From the NCBI GenBank assembly GCA_040702975.1, contig CP159990.1, positions 3,410,001-3,474,000 on the forward strand: a stretch of DNA of 64,000 nucleotides. The letters run 5' to 3'. Source of the DNA: Roseburia hominis (GTDB taxonomy: Bacteria > Bacillota > Clostridia > Lachnospirales > Lachnospiraceae). Of this stretch, positions 44,669 to 53,635 are shown piece by piece. Numbering within the stretch: position 1 is the first letter of the stretch; the number at the start of each line of letters is the position of its first letter. Both the position numbers and the translations under genes were made by a program. Below the pieces are notes generated by a model. It made no database searches, was not told where the DNA came from, and was given only the letters and a program-made list of their open reading frames with translations.

Positions 44669-45568
44669 TTAAAATCCAAAATACTGCTCAATCCCGTTTG
44701 CGATTCCCACCGCGATCTTACTCCTGTAATCCTCCGTAGCCATAAGCTGATCTTCCTCAGGATTGGTCATATAGCCCATCTCCACGATGGTCGTCGGAAT
44801 CTGGGCCCAGTTGATACCGCTCATGGTATCGGTCTCCCAGACTCTCTCATACCTTGCGCCCGTAGAAGCAACTGCTGCATTTAACACGCAGTCCGCAAGT
44901 GACCGGCTCTGAGAATAAAGCGCCCCGTTATATGGATTATTGGGAGTCTGGCAGATCGTCATCATGCCGTTTGCACTGCTGGAAGACGCCCCATTCGCAT
45001 GTACCCGGATAAATGCACTGGCCTCAGCCTCATTTGCCATCTGCGCACGCTCTGCATTGGAAATATTGACATCATTGGTCTCCCGGACCATCAGCACCTC
45101 ATAGCCCCGGCTTTCCAGTTCATCTCTGAGCTTTAATGAAACAGCCAAGGTCAGCTCATACTCCGGGATCTCCGTCGTCGTTCCGCTGGTCCCACCGGCA
45201 ACTTTCGCCTTCGTCTGAGAGGCTCCCGGCCCTACCGGCTCCTGCTCACTGTTCCCGTGCTGCTGATGCCCCGCATCGATTGCGATCAGATAGCCGCTCC
45301 TGGCATTCTTCGCTTCCTCTTCCGCCTTTTTCGCTGCTTCCTCAGCCTTTCTGGCTTCCTCGGCCTTCTTCTCCTCCTCGGCTTTTTTTGCCTCTTCGGC
45401 CTTTCTGGCTTCTTCTTCGGCCTTCTTTTTCTCTTCCTCTTCCTTTTTCTCCTGCTCCTCCTGGGCTTCCTTCTTCGCCGCCTCTTCTGCCTCTTTTCCT
45501 CCGCAGCCGCCAAAGCATAAAACGGCGGCAAGCAAAAGCAGTATAAGCCCAATTCCTCTTCTCCTCAT
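44669..45568 (-). CDS. N-acetylmuramoyl-L-alanine amidase (Amidase_3), lipoprotein
   Basis: Cleaves the amide bond between MurNAc and the stem peptide. A signal peptide with lipobox-like LCFGGC (Cys ~21) is followed by a ~65-residue Lys/Glu/Ala helix that likely spans from the membrane to the wall, then Amidase_3 (~95-299): IAIDAGHQQ (first zinc His), [27 protein letters not shown] (second His) and [17 protein letters not shown] (catalytic Glu). First gene of the zinc-ribbon operon, 22 bases after the Fic stop, so it may share that transcript. Confidence 0.92.
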   Translation of the reverse strand: MRRRGIGLILLLLAAVLCFGGCGGKEAEEAAKKEAQEEQEKKEEEEKKKAEEEARKAEEAKKAEEEKKAEEARKAEEAAKKAEEEAKNARSGYLIAIDAGHQQHGNSEQEPVGPGASQTKAKVAGGTSGTTTEIPEYELTLAVSLKLRDELESRGYEVLMVRETNDVNISNAERAQMANEAEASAFIRVHANGASSSSANGMMTICQTPNNPYNGALYSQSRSLADCVLNAAVASTGARYERVWETDTMSGINWAQIPTTIVEMGYMTNPEEDQLMATEDYRSKIAVGIANGIEQYFGF

Positions 45569-45590
45569 AACTTACCTTCTCTCCTTCCTT

Positions 45591-46196
45591 TTACAATTCT
45601 TCCGTCTTAAAGGTTGTATAGCCCTCATAATAGTAGCTGTGATCAATGCCTTTCATATAGACTTCACGGCTGTTGATCTCGTCCGTCAATGCGTTTTTCA
45701 ACAGATGTTTAATTTCGATATCTCTAATCGGGCTGCGTTCCATTGCGAGCGGGTAGTCCTCTTTATCCACTTTGCTCCAGTCAACAACTTTGTGAAGTTC
45801 AGTTTTGAAAATTAAATCCAGCCAGATACGAGTGCTGCGCCCATTTCCCTCCCTAAACGGGTGGGCGATATTCATCTCTACATACTTTTCAACGATTTCA
45901 TCAAAAGTAGACTGTGGCATCTTATCGATATTCTCAAGTGCTGCTTCAAGATACATCAAAGGAGCAAAGCGGAAGCTCCCCTTTGAAAGATTGACGGTTC
46001 TGAGTTCTCCGGCAAAATCGTAGATATCCTCGTAAAGATATTTATGAATTGCTTTAAGTGCAGAAAACTTTCCTGCATCGAGCTTATCAAGCGTTCCGTT
46101 TTCGAAAAGCTCCACAGCCTTTTTCTTACTGATGCGTTCTTCCTCACGGGCAAGATCTACAGAACTTGTAAGCCCTAATTTATTTTCGAGCGCCAT
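45591..46196 (-). CDS. Fic-family AMP transferase, class III with C-terminal inhibitory motif
   Basis: A 201-aa Fic protein. The catalytic loop is HPFREGNGRSTR (about residues 117-128). Near the C-terminus SYYYEG matches the (S/T)xxxE(G/N) inhibitory helix motif; that position defines class III Fic enzymes, which self-inhibit and become active when dissociated. Its target would be a host protein, commonly a topoisomerase or translation factor. GGAGGTG precedes the ATG and lies within the remnant of a truncated rloB-like ORF. It seems to have replaced the second gene of an Abi-type pair. Confidence 0.92.
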   Translation of the reverse strand: MALENKLGLTSSVDLAREEERISKKKAVELFENGTLDKLDAGKFSALKAIHKYLYEDIYDFAGELRTVNLSKGSFRFAPLMYLEAALENIDKMPQSTFDEIVEKYVEMNIAHPFREGNGRSTRIWLDLIFKTELHKVVDWSKVDKEDYPLAMERSPIRDIEIKHLLKNALTDEINSREVYMKGIDHSYYYEGYTTFKTEEL

Positions 46197-46293
46197 TGTA
46201 CACCTCCAAAAATCTGACTCCTATAAAGCCAGACTGTTCCGTTTCTCCTTCAACACTAAAATAATATTTATTAGTTGATTTTCTCTTTGCCAT
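46180..46293 (-). pseudogene. truncated rloB/abiLii-like remnant, 37 codons
   Basis: The frame starts at 46293, two bases after the ATPase stop, exactly where the partner of such ATPases should start. It reads MAKRKSTNKYYFSVEGETEQ, which resembles the N-terminus of RloB-type proteins (the YYFSVEGETE core). After about 20 residues the match ends, the sequence enters the ribosome site of fic, and the frame stops inside fic. The partner gene appears to have been cut and its remainder lost or displaced. Confidence 0.7.
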
Positions 46294-46295
46294 CA

Positions 46296-47636
46296 CTACA
46301 CCTCTTCTTCTCTCTCCAAAATCTCCTCAAAGATTGGTGTAAAATCAATATCCTTAATCGCACCATACTGGCTGATAAAGTATTTCCCCATATAATCTTC
46401 ATATTTACGAACGCCCTTGTCGCCCGCCGTTCCAAAATCAGATAATGCATACAGGATGCTCTGATGATTATCGTCATCACGCTCTACAAACTTAATCTCA
46501 TCCCGTCTAAACAGATTGGAGTTCAAAAAAATCGGATTATGCGTATTAAAAATCAACTGCGCATGATGAATATTGATGTCATCATTATGAAAAGCATTGA
46601 TAATACTCATCAACGCCATTGGGTGAATAGACGCATCAAATTCATCAACTACCAATGTTCCACCTGTCTGAATTGCTTTTATAACTAACGGAAACATATT
46701 AATAAAGCGGATTGTTCCGTAAGATTCAAAAATTTCTGCCGCAATAGCCGCACTTTTTTTATTCTTTGTGTTCCTAAATATAGAATACAATTTTGCATCC
46801 GGCTCATCTTCACTTACTACATAGCCTACTGCATTGGAATTGATTCCAAATAATTTTGCCGCTTTATCGGTTGTCTTTTCCACATAAACTGCCTTTTTCT
46901 TAGGATCCGCAAATCTTTTAATCAACTGCATAGAATCCGCACGATATATTACCATAAACTTATTCGTAAACCAATCTACAATAAGTTTTGTAAATTTCTG
47001 TGAAAAAATGAGTTTAAATCCATTTGTTAAAAACAATTCCTCTTGACTTAAACTGTTCTTTGCAATCTCATTTACACTTTCTGTATTTAGTTTTGCCACG
47101 TCAGAGAGGTATCTTTTGATTACTTTCATATTCCCAATATGCAAATCTTCTGCGCGTTTAAAAACCGGCTCTCCATTTACAAAAAGGCTTTCAAATGTTA
47201 TTTTTCTTGGATATTCTTCATCCAGGAATGTTCCTAAATCAATTGCCAATTCATACAAAATCCTAAATTTATCATCTGCTTCTTCTTCATAAAACTCGGT
47301 AGAAAAATAGACCTGCTTTCCTTCCGTTTCATTATTATTAGGAATTAACTCCAATGCCGCCGCTGCCGGATTTGGTGAAGATTTTTCATCAGAATTTCTG
47401 ACATTCCCTCGTAATACAATTGCGCGAAATACGTCCATTGCGCCTATAATATTCGTCTTTCCTGCAGCATTCGGTCCATAAATTACAGAGGAACTCAATC
47501 CTCTAATCTCTTTCCCTTTTATTTTAGTTTTCATCAAACTGTAATCTAGTCCTTTCTGCTTTGGCGCAGCGACCATAGAGAAACTGGCTTCTTCTATAAA
47601 TGATTTATAATTCTTTGTCTTAAATTCGAGAAGCAT
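46296..47636 (-). CDS. AAA15/RloA (AbiLi-like) ATPase, probable phage-defence ATPase
   Basis: An ABC/SMC-like ATPase of the AAA15 family. Residues ~1-60 hold LEFKTKNYKSFIEEASFSMVA and P-loop GPNAAGKTNIIGAM; the far end has LVVDEFDASIHP (Walker B with D-loop) and FNTHNPIFL. In AbiL and RloAB-type abortive infection systems this ATPase pairs with an RloB effector. Here only a remnant of that partner remains, followed by fic. ATG 47636 has GGAGGTGG; the seven codons upstream are unsupported. About 446 aa. Confidence 0.9.
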   Translation of the reverse strand: MLLEFKTKNYKSFIEEASFSMVAAPKQKGLDYSLMKTKIKGKEIRGLSSSVIYGPNAAGKTNIIGAMDVFRAIVLRGNVRNSDEKSSPNPAAAALELIPNNNETEGKQVYFSTEFYEEEADDKFRILYELAIDLGTFLDEEYPRKITFESLFVNGEPVFKRAEDLHIGNMKVIKRYLSDVAKLNTESVNEIAKNSLSQEELFLTNGFKLIFSQKFTKLIVDWFTNKFMVIYRADSMQLIKRFADPKKKAVYVEKTTDKAAKLFGINSNAVGYVVSEDEPDAKLYSIFRNTKNKKSAAIAAEIFESYGTIRFINMFPLVIKAIQTGGTLVVDEFDASIHPMALMSIINAFHNDDINIHHAQLIFNTHNPIFLNSNLFRRDEIKFVERDDDNHQSILYALSDFGTAGDKGVRKYEDYMGKYFISQYGAIKDIDFTPIFEEILEREEEV

Positions 47637-47680
47637 ATAGCCACCTCCATTCTGCAATTTTTTTGCAAAATCACATTATA

Positions 47681-47709
47681 ATTATATATCTATTATTATC
47701 ATACGTCAA
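47681..47709 (-). promoter_or_regulatory. promoter upstream of the RloA-like ATPase gene
   Basis: TTGACG (47709-47704), 17 bases, TATAAT (47686-47681) on the minus strand, ~45 bases before the ATPase start. It may also drive fic and, since no terminator is seen, part of the zinc-ribbon locus. Confidence 0.72.
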
Positions 47710-47726
47710 CAATCTTATTCTGGCAG

Positions 47727-47770
47727 CAAAAAGGAGATTCTCTCCATCCCTCACGATTTCAAGAATCCCC
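47727..47770 (-). terminator. intrinsic terminator of the asr/nitrate-reductase block
   Basis: GGGGATTCT (47770-47762) pairs with AGAATCTCC (47741-47733) on the minus strand, one G-U pair, then T5. It follows the transporter gene that ends at 47832. Confidence 0.68.
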
Positions 47771-47831
47771 TCTTCCATTTCATACCGCCCGAAAATCCAT
47801 TTCCCCGGACAGCACCATTTCAATCACAATC

Positions 47832-48761
47832 CTATTTCCGCTCAATCCTAAGCGCCATGATCAGGAAATTCAGAAGCACAAATCCCACGATCATACTGGT
47901 CAGATAGATCTGAATTCCGGAAAGCTGCGCGGTCATCGCCGCCAGAGACTCTTTGCCTGCTCCGGTCAGATAAGCCGTCATCTTATTAGTCGCTACGATC
48001 CCGATACACATCGGGAAAGTCATGCCTGCAAATCCCGGTGCAAAGGAAAATGCGAAAAATTTCGGCAGCTTAATAATGATAAATGCAATCGAAGCCAGCA
48101 CACAGCCATAAAGTACAAATAGCAGAACCTGATTCGGATCCTGTACCAGATTCAGGTAGCTTACCACGCACAGACTACACGGCGCAAGGAGCACTGCCAT
48201 CGTATGGTAGACCGGCGGTTTTACCTCTACCGTAAAGAGTCGCCACAGCATGAACGGCAGAATCACAAAATAAACGATAATTCCATAGTAAAGCACGTAT
48301 TTCAAAACATGCGCGATATTCATCGGTCCGCCGATGACACAGCTCACCATGATTCCGTTGTAGGTAACGAACCAGCTCGGCATAAAGGTGTTGATATCCC
48401 GTTTTTTAATCACATTGCGATAGGTAAATATCAGAATATGCACCGCATGAATCGCAACGGCCGCCAGTACCATGCCTTTTCCAAGTGCCGGAACATAATC
48501 AAAATAATAACTTCCCAGAATCATCATCACCATCGTAAATCCCGCGTACAGGCTGCAGGGAATTACCGTCTCATATTCCTTCTTGCAGGTTCCCGGGAAC
48601 CTGACGATCTTCACAATGTAAAGCAGCAGCACAATGGTCGCCGTCCACATCGTCAAATGTCTCACCCAGGTATATCCCATTCCCGAATACACATTACTTA
48701 AAGTCAAAGCTCCCACAAAAGTCGGCAGCACCGGAACCGGCATTCTCTCTAATCTCTCCAT
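47832..48761 (-). CDS. TehA/SLAC1 (TDT) family transporter
   Basis: An integral membrane protein of 309 aa with about ten membrane segments (MPVPVLPTFVGALTLSNVY and PKFFAFSFAPGFAGMTFPMCIGI are TDT-like). Family members carry small anions: dicarboxylates, sulfite (Ssu1) or, for SLAC1, nitrate and chloride. Position at the end of a cluster for nitrogen- or sulfur-oxyanion reduction suggests uptake or export of nitrate, nitrite or sulfite; inference from context. GGAAGGAG precedes the ATG. Confidence 0.82.
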   Translation of the reverse strand: MERLERMPVPVLPTFVGALTLSNVYSGMGYTWVRHLTMWTATIVLLLYIVKIVRFPGTCKKEYETVIPCSLYAGFTMVMMILGSYYFDYVPALGKGMVLAAVAIHAVHILIFTYRNVIKKRDINTFMPSWFVTYNGIMVSCVIGGPMNIAHVLKYVLYYGIIVYFVILPFMLWRLFTVEVKPPVYHTMAVLLAPCSLCVVSYLNLVQDPNQVLLFVLYGCVLASIAFIIIKLPKFFAFSFAPGFAGMTFPMCIGIVATNKMTAYLTGAGKESLAAMTAQLSGIQIYLTSMIVGFVLLNFLIMALRIERK

Positions 48762-48793
48762 CTATTCTCTCCTTCCTTCTCCCGCAGGCGGGT

Positions 48794-50026
48794 CTACTCT
48801 TCTTCAAAATAATACTCAAAATTCTCCTTCATATGGAAAAAGTCAGAGTAATCAATATCAAATATCGGTTTCTTCACCCTGCGCACATCGATTTTCCGCG
48901 CGATCAGCTGCTGCAGGATTCCGCCATAAGCAAGATCCCCCTGAAGAACCGCTCCCACGATTTTCCCATTTTTATGTAAAATCTTCTTGTAGGAGTCTTT
49001 CGTCTTCTTCACTTCCACTTCGATATCCTCTCCTTCCAGATTCACATCTCCTAAAGACATACTTGGAATTCCAAGGAAATTCATGGTGGACTTGCTGGCG
49101 AAGAAATCCGTCATCTTCCGCGGCACGCCTGCCATGTTGCTTGCAGCCACGATTCCTTCCTTGACTGCCACCGGCCAAATCGGGCTACTTCCCGATACGT
49201 CTCCGGCTCCGTAAATATTGTCGTCGCTGGTCTTTCCGGTCTCGTCATACACAAGTCCGAAACGGCTCAGCTCAATTCCTGTTCCCTCGAGGAATTCTAC
49301 GTTAGAGCGCACGCCCGCAGTCACAACCACAAAGTCGCATGGAAGTCTGGTCCCATCGGTCAGAACTGCCTCCGTAATCCGGTTCTCCTCATCTAAAGTC
49401 ACTTCTGCAATACCCACGCCATAATATTGTTTCACGCCGCGCCCTGCAAATGCGTCCTGGTAAGCCTCGGCTGCTCTTTTGTCAAGCTGCTTCGATAACA
49501 GCCAGCCCGCCATTTCCACCAGCGTCACCTTGACGCCCAGCTCCAGGAAACCGCTGGCACAGTCAAGCCCGACAAGTCCCGCGCCCATGACGATGATATG
49601 CTTCGCATGTTTTGCCGCGTCCTTTAATACTTCCATATCCTCAATATTGCGGAAACCAACCACATTTTTTGCTTCTTTCAAATTCTTTACCGGCGGCACA
49701 AAGGTGTGGGAGCCGGTGGCAATCAGGAGTTTGTCATAGCTGACGGTCTCGCCATTTTCCAGCACCACTTCTTTTTCTTCCGGCTTAAGATGCGTGCAGC
49801 TTCTTTCCTTAAACCAGGTAATGCCATAAAGCGTTTCAAAATCCTTCTCCGCAAAACAGAGCCTCTCCATCGTCCGCTTACCGCCAAGGTACTGATGCAG
49901 GATACAACGAGAATAGATCTCTTTATCCTTGGAAATCAGAACGATCTCACTATCCGCATCCAGCCGTCTAAGCTCTCTGACCCCGTTCACGCCGGCTGCC
50001 GAGGAGCCCAATACTACATATTTCAT
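48794..50026 (-). CDS. NAD(P)/FAD-dependent oxidoreductase, NirB/NADH-oxidase-like
   Basis: A 410-aa flavoprotein. The first dinucleotide fold is VLGSSAAGVNGVREL (FAD), the second IVMGAGLVGLDCASGFLELG (NAD(P)H), and the late FAD motif is IYGAGDVSGSSP. It resembles the flavin part of NirB and rubredoxin reductases and probably passes electrons from NAD(P)H to the adjacent ferredoxin and then to the molybdoenzyme. The ATG overlaps the ferredoxin stop by four bases. Confidence 0.9.
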   Translation of the reverse strand: MKYVVLGSSAAGVNGVRELRRLDADSEIVLISKDKEIYSRCILHQYLGGKRTMERLCFAEKDFETLYGITWFKERSCTHLKPEEKEVVLENGETVSYDKLLIATGSHTFVPPVKNLKEAKNVVGFRNIEDMEVLKDAAKHAKHIIVMGAGLVGLDCASGFLELGVKVTLVEMAGWLLSKQLDKRAAEAYQDAFAGRGVKQYYGVGIAEVTLDEENRITEAVLTDGTRLPCDFVVVTAGVRSNVEFLEGTGIELSRFGLVYDETGKTSDDNIYGAGDVSGSSPIWPVAVKEGIVAASNMAGVPRKMTDFFASKSTMNFLGIPSMSLGDVNLEGEDIEVEVKKTKDSYKKILHKNGKIVGAVLQGDLAYGGILQQLIARKIDVRRVKKPIFDIDYSDFFHMKENFEYYFEEE

Positions 50027-50454
50027 GATTCCCGCACCTCCTCAAGAGTGATGGCCTGCATCGGACATTTTTCCACGCACATCGGGTTCGCGCTTCCATC
50101 TTCCGTCCGATGTACACACATGTTACATTTCATGATCTCCACGTTGCGGATACTGTCGTACTTCAAAATACCGTATGGACAGGACATGATACACATATAA
50201 CAGCTTGCGCACTGCTCTTTATCATATTCTACATATCCGGTCTGGGGATTCTTCTTCATCGCGCCGGTCATACAGGTGTATACACATTCCGGTCTCTCAC
50301 AATGACGGCAGAAAATAGGCGCAGGACGAGTCTCACTGTCGATCACCACACGGTTTCTCGCATCGGTACTCTCTGTCTCATGGCTGACCACACATGCCGT
50401 CACACAGGTCAGGCAGCCGATACAGCGGCTGCGGTCAATTTTAATTCGATACAT
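50023..50454 (-). CDS. four-cluster 4Fe-4S ferredoxin subunit
   Basis: A 143-aa HycB/DmsB-like electron-transfer subunit with four cysteine groups: CIGCLTCVTAC, CRHCERPECVYTC, CASCYMCIMSC and CNMC..CVEKCP. It should carry four [4Fe-4S] clusters linking the flavoprotein and the molybdopterin enzyme. AGGAGGGG precedes the ATG. It has no signal peptide, so the complex is cytosolic. Confidence 0.92.
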   Translation of the reverse strand: MYRIKIDRSRCIGCLTCVTACVVSHETESTDARNRVVIDSETRPAPIFCRHCERPECVYTCMTGAMKKNPQTGYVEYDKEQCASCYMCIMSCPYGILKYDSIRNVEIMKCNMCVHRTEDGSANPMCVEKCPMQAITLEEVRES

Positions 50455-50464
50455 AACGCCCCTC

Positions 50465-52621
50465 CTATTTCTGACATGACGGACTTAACTCGTCCGCACT
50501 CACACCTAATGTAGCCTCTTTTTCACACGTTTCATGTACAATCTTCTCGAACCGGATTGGAGTCGCTTTATAGGACGGCTCTTTGGAATAAGAATCATAA
50601 ACAGACGGAGTCAGCTTATTACACTCGATATAATGAATCGGTGCATACAATTCATCATGCTGTACATTGTCGGTCACTTTTACGGTAAATACCGCATTCT
50701 GTCCATTTACAGAATATACCCGGATCTCGTCCGTCTCCTCGATTCCGTTTTGGGCAGCAAGCTCTGTATTCATATAGAGATATGCCTTTTTCAGTGAAAC
50801 GTCCTCCACGAACCGCACTTCCTTCGTCCTGCTCTGGGTGTGCCACTGGCCTACGCTGCCGCGTCCTGTATTCAGTACATACGGAAATTCCTCTGTTCTC
50901 GGGAGCGGATTTTCCCGCACCTCCTCAAACATGAACTGTGCCTTCTTAGACGGTGTAAAGAACATGCCGTCGCCGTAAAGGCGCCGCTGTTCTTCGGCAT
51001 TTACCTCTTCCTTACCTTCCGGATACGGCCACTGGATTCCGTGGGAATTCTCAAGGGCCTCCCAGGTCACTCCGGTAATGTCACACGGCATATTCCGCGA
51101 GCATTCACGCATCAGGTTAAAGCAGTCTCTTGGAGTCTCCCAGCCTTTGAGGGCATCTCCCATTCCCAGCGCTTTTCCTACCCCGTAAATCGCCTCGTAA
51201 TCGGAAATCTCGTTCTCTCCCCGCTCAAGTACCGGACGCATCGCCGACAGACGGCGCTCCAGATTAATATACGTTCCCTCTTTCTTAAGTCCGGGAACGA
51301 CCGGGAAGAATACCGTACAATCCTCTGCACTTTCAATGGTATCGTAAATATCCTGCACGACGAACAGCTCCAGCTTCTTTGCCGCCGAAGCAAAGGTCTC
51401 GTTGTTCGTCCAGCTATGCCGCGGGTTGGTACAGAGGATCCAAAGCCCCTTGATCTCGCCGGCGTTGATTCCTTCAATGATCTGGTTGTAGGTCTTCGTC
51501 GGCTTCTCGGCCAGCATACTCTCGTCTACGTGCAGCACTTCCGCGATCCGTTTTCTTCTCGCCGGATTGGCGAAATCCCCTCCCCCGAAAAATACCGCCG
51601 TATTGCTGTAGGAACGGGAACCCATAGCGTTGCACTGTCCGGTGATGGAGTTAGCTCCGGTTCCCGGTTTTCCGATATTGCCGGTCATCAGCGCCAGGTT
51701 GATGATGGCCTGGGCCGTCCGCACCGCCTCATATCCCTGATTGACGCCCATGGTCCACCAGAAGGATACCTTCTTTCCACTGTGAATGAGTTCCACCAGC
51801 TCCAGAATCTGCTCAGAGGAAAGTCCGGTGCCGCTTACCGCTCTCTCAAGGGTATAGCTCCTTACGAACTCTTTGAATTCCTCAAATTTCTCTGTATGCT
51901 CCTCGATAAAGGCATGATCCAGATAATCTTTCTCGATCAGCAGATTTGCAATCGTATAGAGGAGGAGCAGATCGCTGCGCCATTTCAGACCGTACCAGTA
52001 ATCTGCATTCATGGCAGTCTCGGATCTTCTCGGGTCGATCACGATGATCTTATGATCCGGCACCTGGTTCTTCCGTACTCTTCCCCAGAGAATCGGGTGC
52101 GCCACCACCGGATTGGCTCCGATAAAAATGATCCGGTCGGATAATTCCAGATCCTTAAGTGTAAATCCCGGCGCGTCAAAACCGTAGCTCTGCTTGTGTG
52201 CCACCACCGCCGTCGCCATACAAAGACGGGTGTTTCCGTCCACATTTGCTTTCAGGTAATTCCGCATCACATGTCCGAAGATGGCAAATTCCTCCATGGT
52301 CAGCTGGCCGGTACTGATTCCCGCCACGCTCTCCTGGCCATACTTTGCCTGAAGCTCTTTTAATTTATCTGCCACATACTGAAATCCTTCGTCCCAGGAA
52401 ACCTCCTTAAAGGTCCCGTCCTCCTGGCGGATCTTCGGAAGACTGTTCGGTTTTACCGTCGTCTGCTGCTTATCGAGAGACAGGCCCTTGATACAGCAGA
52501 ATCCGTCGTTTACCGGGTATCCTTTTGTCGGCACCGCCTTCACTACCCGGCCTTTCTCCACATAGAAGTCAATGTTACAGTCTATGGCACAGTAATTACA
52601 GGTTGATTGTATTTTTTTCAT
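50465..52621 (-). CDS. molybdopterin oxidoreductase, cytosolic nitrate-reductase-like
   Basis: A 718-aa DMSO-reductase-family enzyme. N-terminal cluster motif TCNYCAIDC...CC (residues ~8-43), the molybdenum region NTRLCMATAVVAHKQSYG with a Cys in place of Sec or Ser, and MGD-binding stretches (IFIGANPVVAHPILWGR, VNQGYEAVRTAQAI). This ligand and length fit NasA/NapA/NarB-type nitrate reductases better than formate dehydrogenases, but other oxyanions cannot be excluded. No twin-arginine signal, so it is cytosolic. Neighbours provide the electrons; asrABC lies upstream in the same direction. GGAGAG lies ahead of the ATG. Confidence 0.88.
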   Translation of the reverse strand: MKKIQSTCNYCAIDCNIDFYVEKGRVVKAVPTKGYPVNDGFCCIKGLSLDKQQTTVKPNSLPKIRQEDGTFKEVSWDEGFQYVADKLKELQAKYGQESVAGISTGQLTMEEFAIFGHVMRNYLKANVDGNTRLCMATAVVAHKQSYGFDAPGFTLKDLELSDRIIFIGANPVVAHPILWGRVRKNQVPDHKIIVIDPRRSETAMNADYWYGLKWRSDLLLLYTIANLLIEKDYLDHAFIEEHTEKFEEFKEFVRSYTLERAVSGTGLSSEQILELVELIHSGKKVSFWWTMGVNQGYEAVRTAQAIINLALMTGNIGKPGTGANSITGQCNAMGSRSYSNTAVFFGGGDFANPARRKRIAEVLHVDESMLAEKPTKTYNQIIEGINAGEIKGLWILCTNPRHSWTNNETFASAAKKLELFVVQDIYDTIESAEDCTVFFPVVPGLKKEGTYINLERRLSAMRPVLERGENEISDYEAIYGVGKALGMGDALKGWETPRDCFNLMRECSRNMPCDITGVTWEALENSHGIQWPYPEGKEEVNAEEQRRLYGDGMFFTPSKKAQFMFEEVRENPLPRTEEFPYVLNTGRGSVGQWHTQSRTKEVRFVEDVSLKKAYLYMNTELAAQNGIEETDEIRVYSVNGQNAVFTVKVTDNVQHDELYAPIHYIECNKLTPSVYDSYSKEPSYKATPIRFEKIVHETCEKEATLGVSADELSPSCQK

Positions 52622-52633
52622 GCTAATTCTCTC

Positions 52634-53623
52634 CTATCTCCCAAGGGAGTCCCTGTCAAAATGAATTCCGTCCCAGTAAACACACGCTTTCATGACCGTT
52701 TCCGGCATCAGCTCCACGCCGTCCAGCGCCCATTTCTTATATTCCTCAAATCCCACACGGTCAATGATATAGCCGATGTGCTCTTTCCTCGCCGGTGCGT
52801 CCGGTGAAATGTGCTGCTCTACAAACTTATAGGTATTCAGGATAATCTTGATAATATTGTCCGCGTCTGCCCATACCAGGAAATCCTGTCCAAGACGCGG
52901 GTTCTTTTTACCTGTTCTTCCCATGATCGTCAGCTTATAGTATTTCTTTTTGCTCCTTGTAAGCGCGCGGGTCGGACATTTGGTAATGCAGACTCCGCAG
53001 CCGATACATTTTTCCGTATCCCGCACAATCTTATAATTCTCCACACGAAGTGCATTTACCGACAGCTTTTTGCAGCCTTTCACGCAGGCCTGACAGTTCA
53101 CGCAGCGATCCGGGTCATACTGCGGCATGGTCATACCGATGATGCCGAAATCATGCATTCTTGCCTTGGCGCAGTCATTGGAACAGCCCGTAAGTGCGAT
53201 CTTAAAATGCAGATCATTTGGAAATACGGCCTTCTCAATCCGTTTTGCCAGCTCGGCCGTATTAAAATTTGCGAAAGGACAGACGTTATTTCCGATACAC
53301 GCGCTGATATTTCTGGTTCCGGACGCCGGATAGCCCGTTTCGGGATCCGTCTGATTGATTTCCAGCTTTTCAATGATCGGCTGTAATTTCTTATTGATCC
53401 CGTCCATATCCTCAAGGCGGATTCCTTCGATCTCAAATCCCTGCCGGGTGGTCAAGTGTACATAACCGTTTCCATAGCTCTGGGCAATCTCCTGTACCAT
53501 ACCCAGCACCTCCGCATTCAGATAACCTCCCGGAACACGGATTCTGGAAGCGCCGATGCCTCTTTCCTTCGACACACGAAATGCATTCTTTTTCAGTTTT
53601 TTCGTATTAATATCTAATCCCAC
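52634..53623 (-). CDS. asrC: anaerobic sulfite reductase subunit C (siroheme subunit)
   Basis: The siroheme and Fe-S subunit that reduces sulfite to sulfide (such enzymes also reduce nitrite). The siroheme/cluster ligands lie in ACIGNNVCPF and LTGCSNDCAKA, and two ferredoxin motifs follow (CVNCQACVKGC, CIGCGVCITKC). 329 aa, GTG start at 53623 with AGGAGG eight bases upstream. It follows asrB by 12 bases. Confidence 0.93.
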   Translation of the reverse strand: MGLDINTKKLKKNAFRVSKERGIGASRIRVPGGYLNAEVLGMVQEIAQSYGNGYVHLTTRQGFEIEGIRLEDMDGINKKLQPIIEKLEINQTDPETGYPASGTRNISACIGNNVCPFANFNTAELAKRIEKAVFPNDLHFKIALTGCSNDCAKARMHDFGIIGMTMPQYDPDRCVNCQACVKGCKKLSVNALRVENYKIVRDTEKCIGCGVCITKCPTRALTRSKKKYYKLTIMGRTGKKNPRLGQDFLVWADADNIIKIILNTYKFVEQHISPDAPARKEHIGYIIDRVGFEEYKKWALDGVELMPETVMKACVYWDGIHFDRDSLGR

Positions 53624-53635
53624 TTATTTCACCTC

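Noticed and set aside
45286-45552. Lys/Arg-rich 88-codon minus frame within the amidase gene
   Set aside because: Out-of-frame reading of the Lys/Glu linker; the amidase frame is clearly coding.
50840-52144. 434-codon plus-strand frame opposite the molybdopterin oxidoreductase
   Set aside because: The minus-strand enzyme has clear motifs throughout; the plus frame lacks a start signal and any domain.
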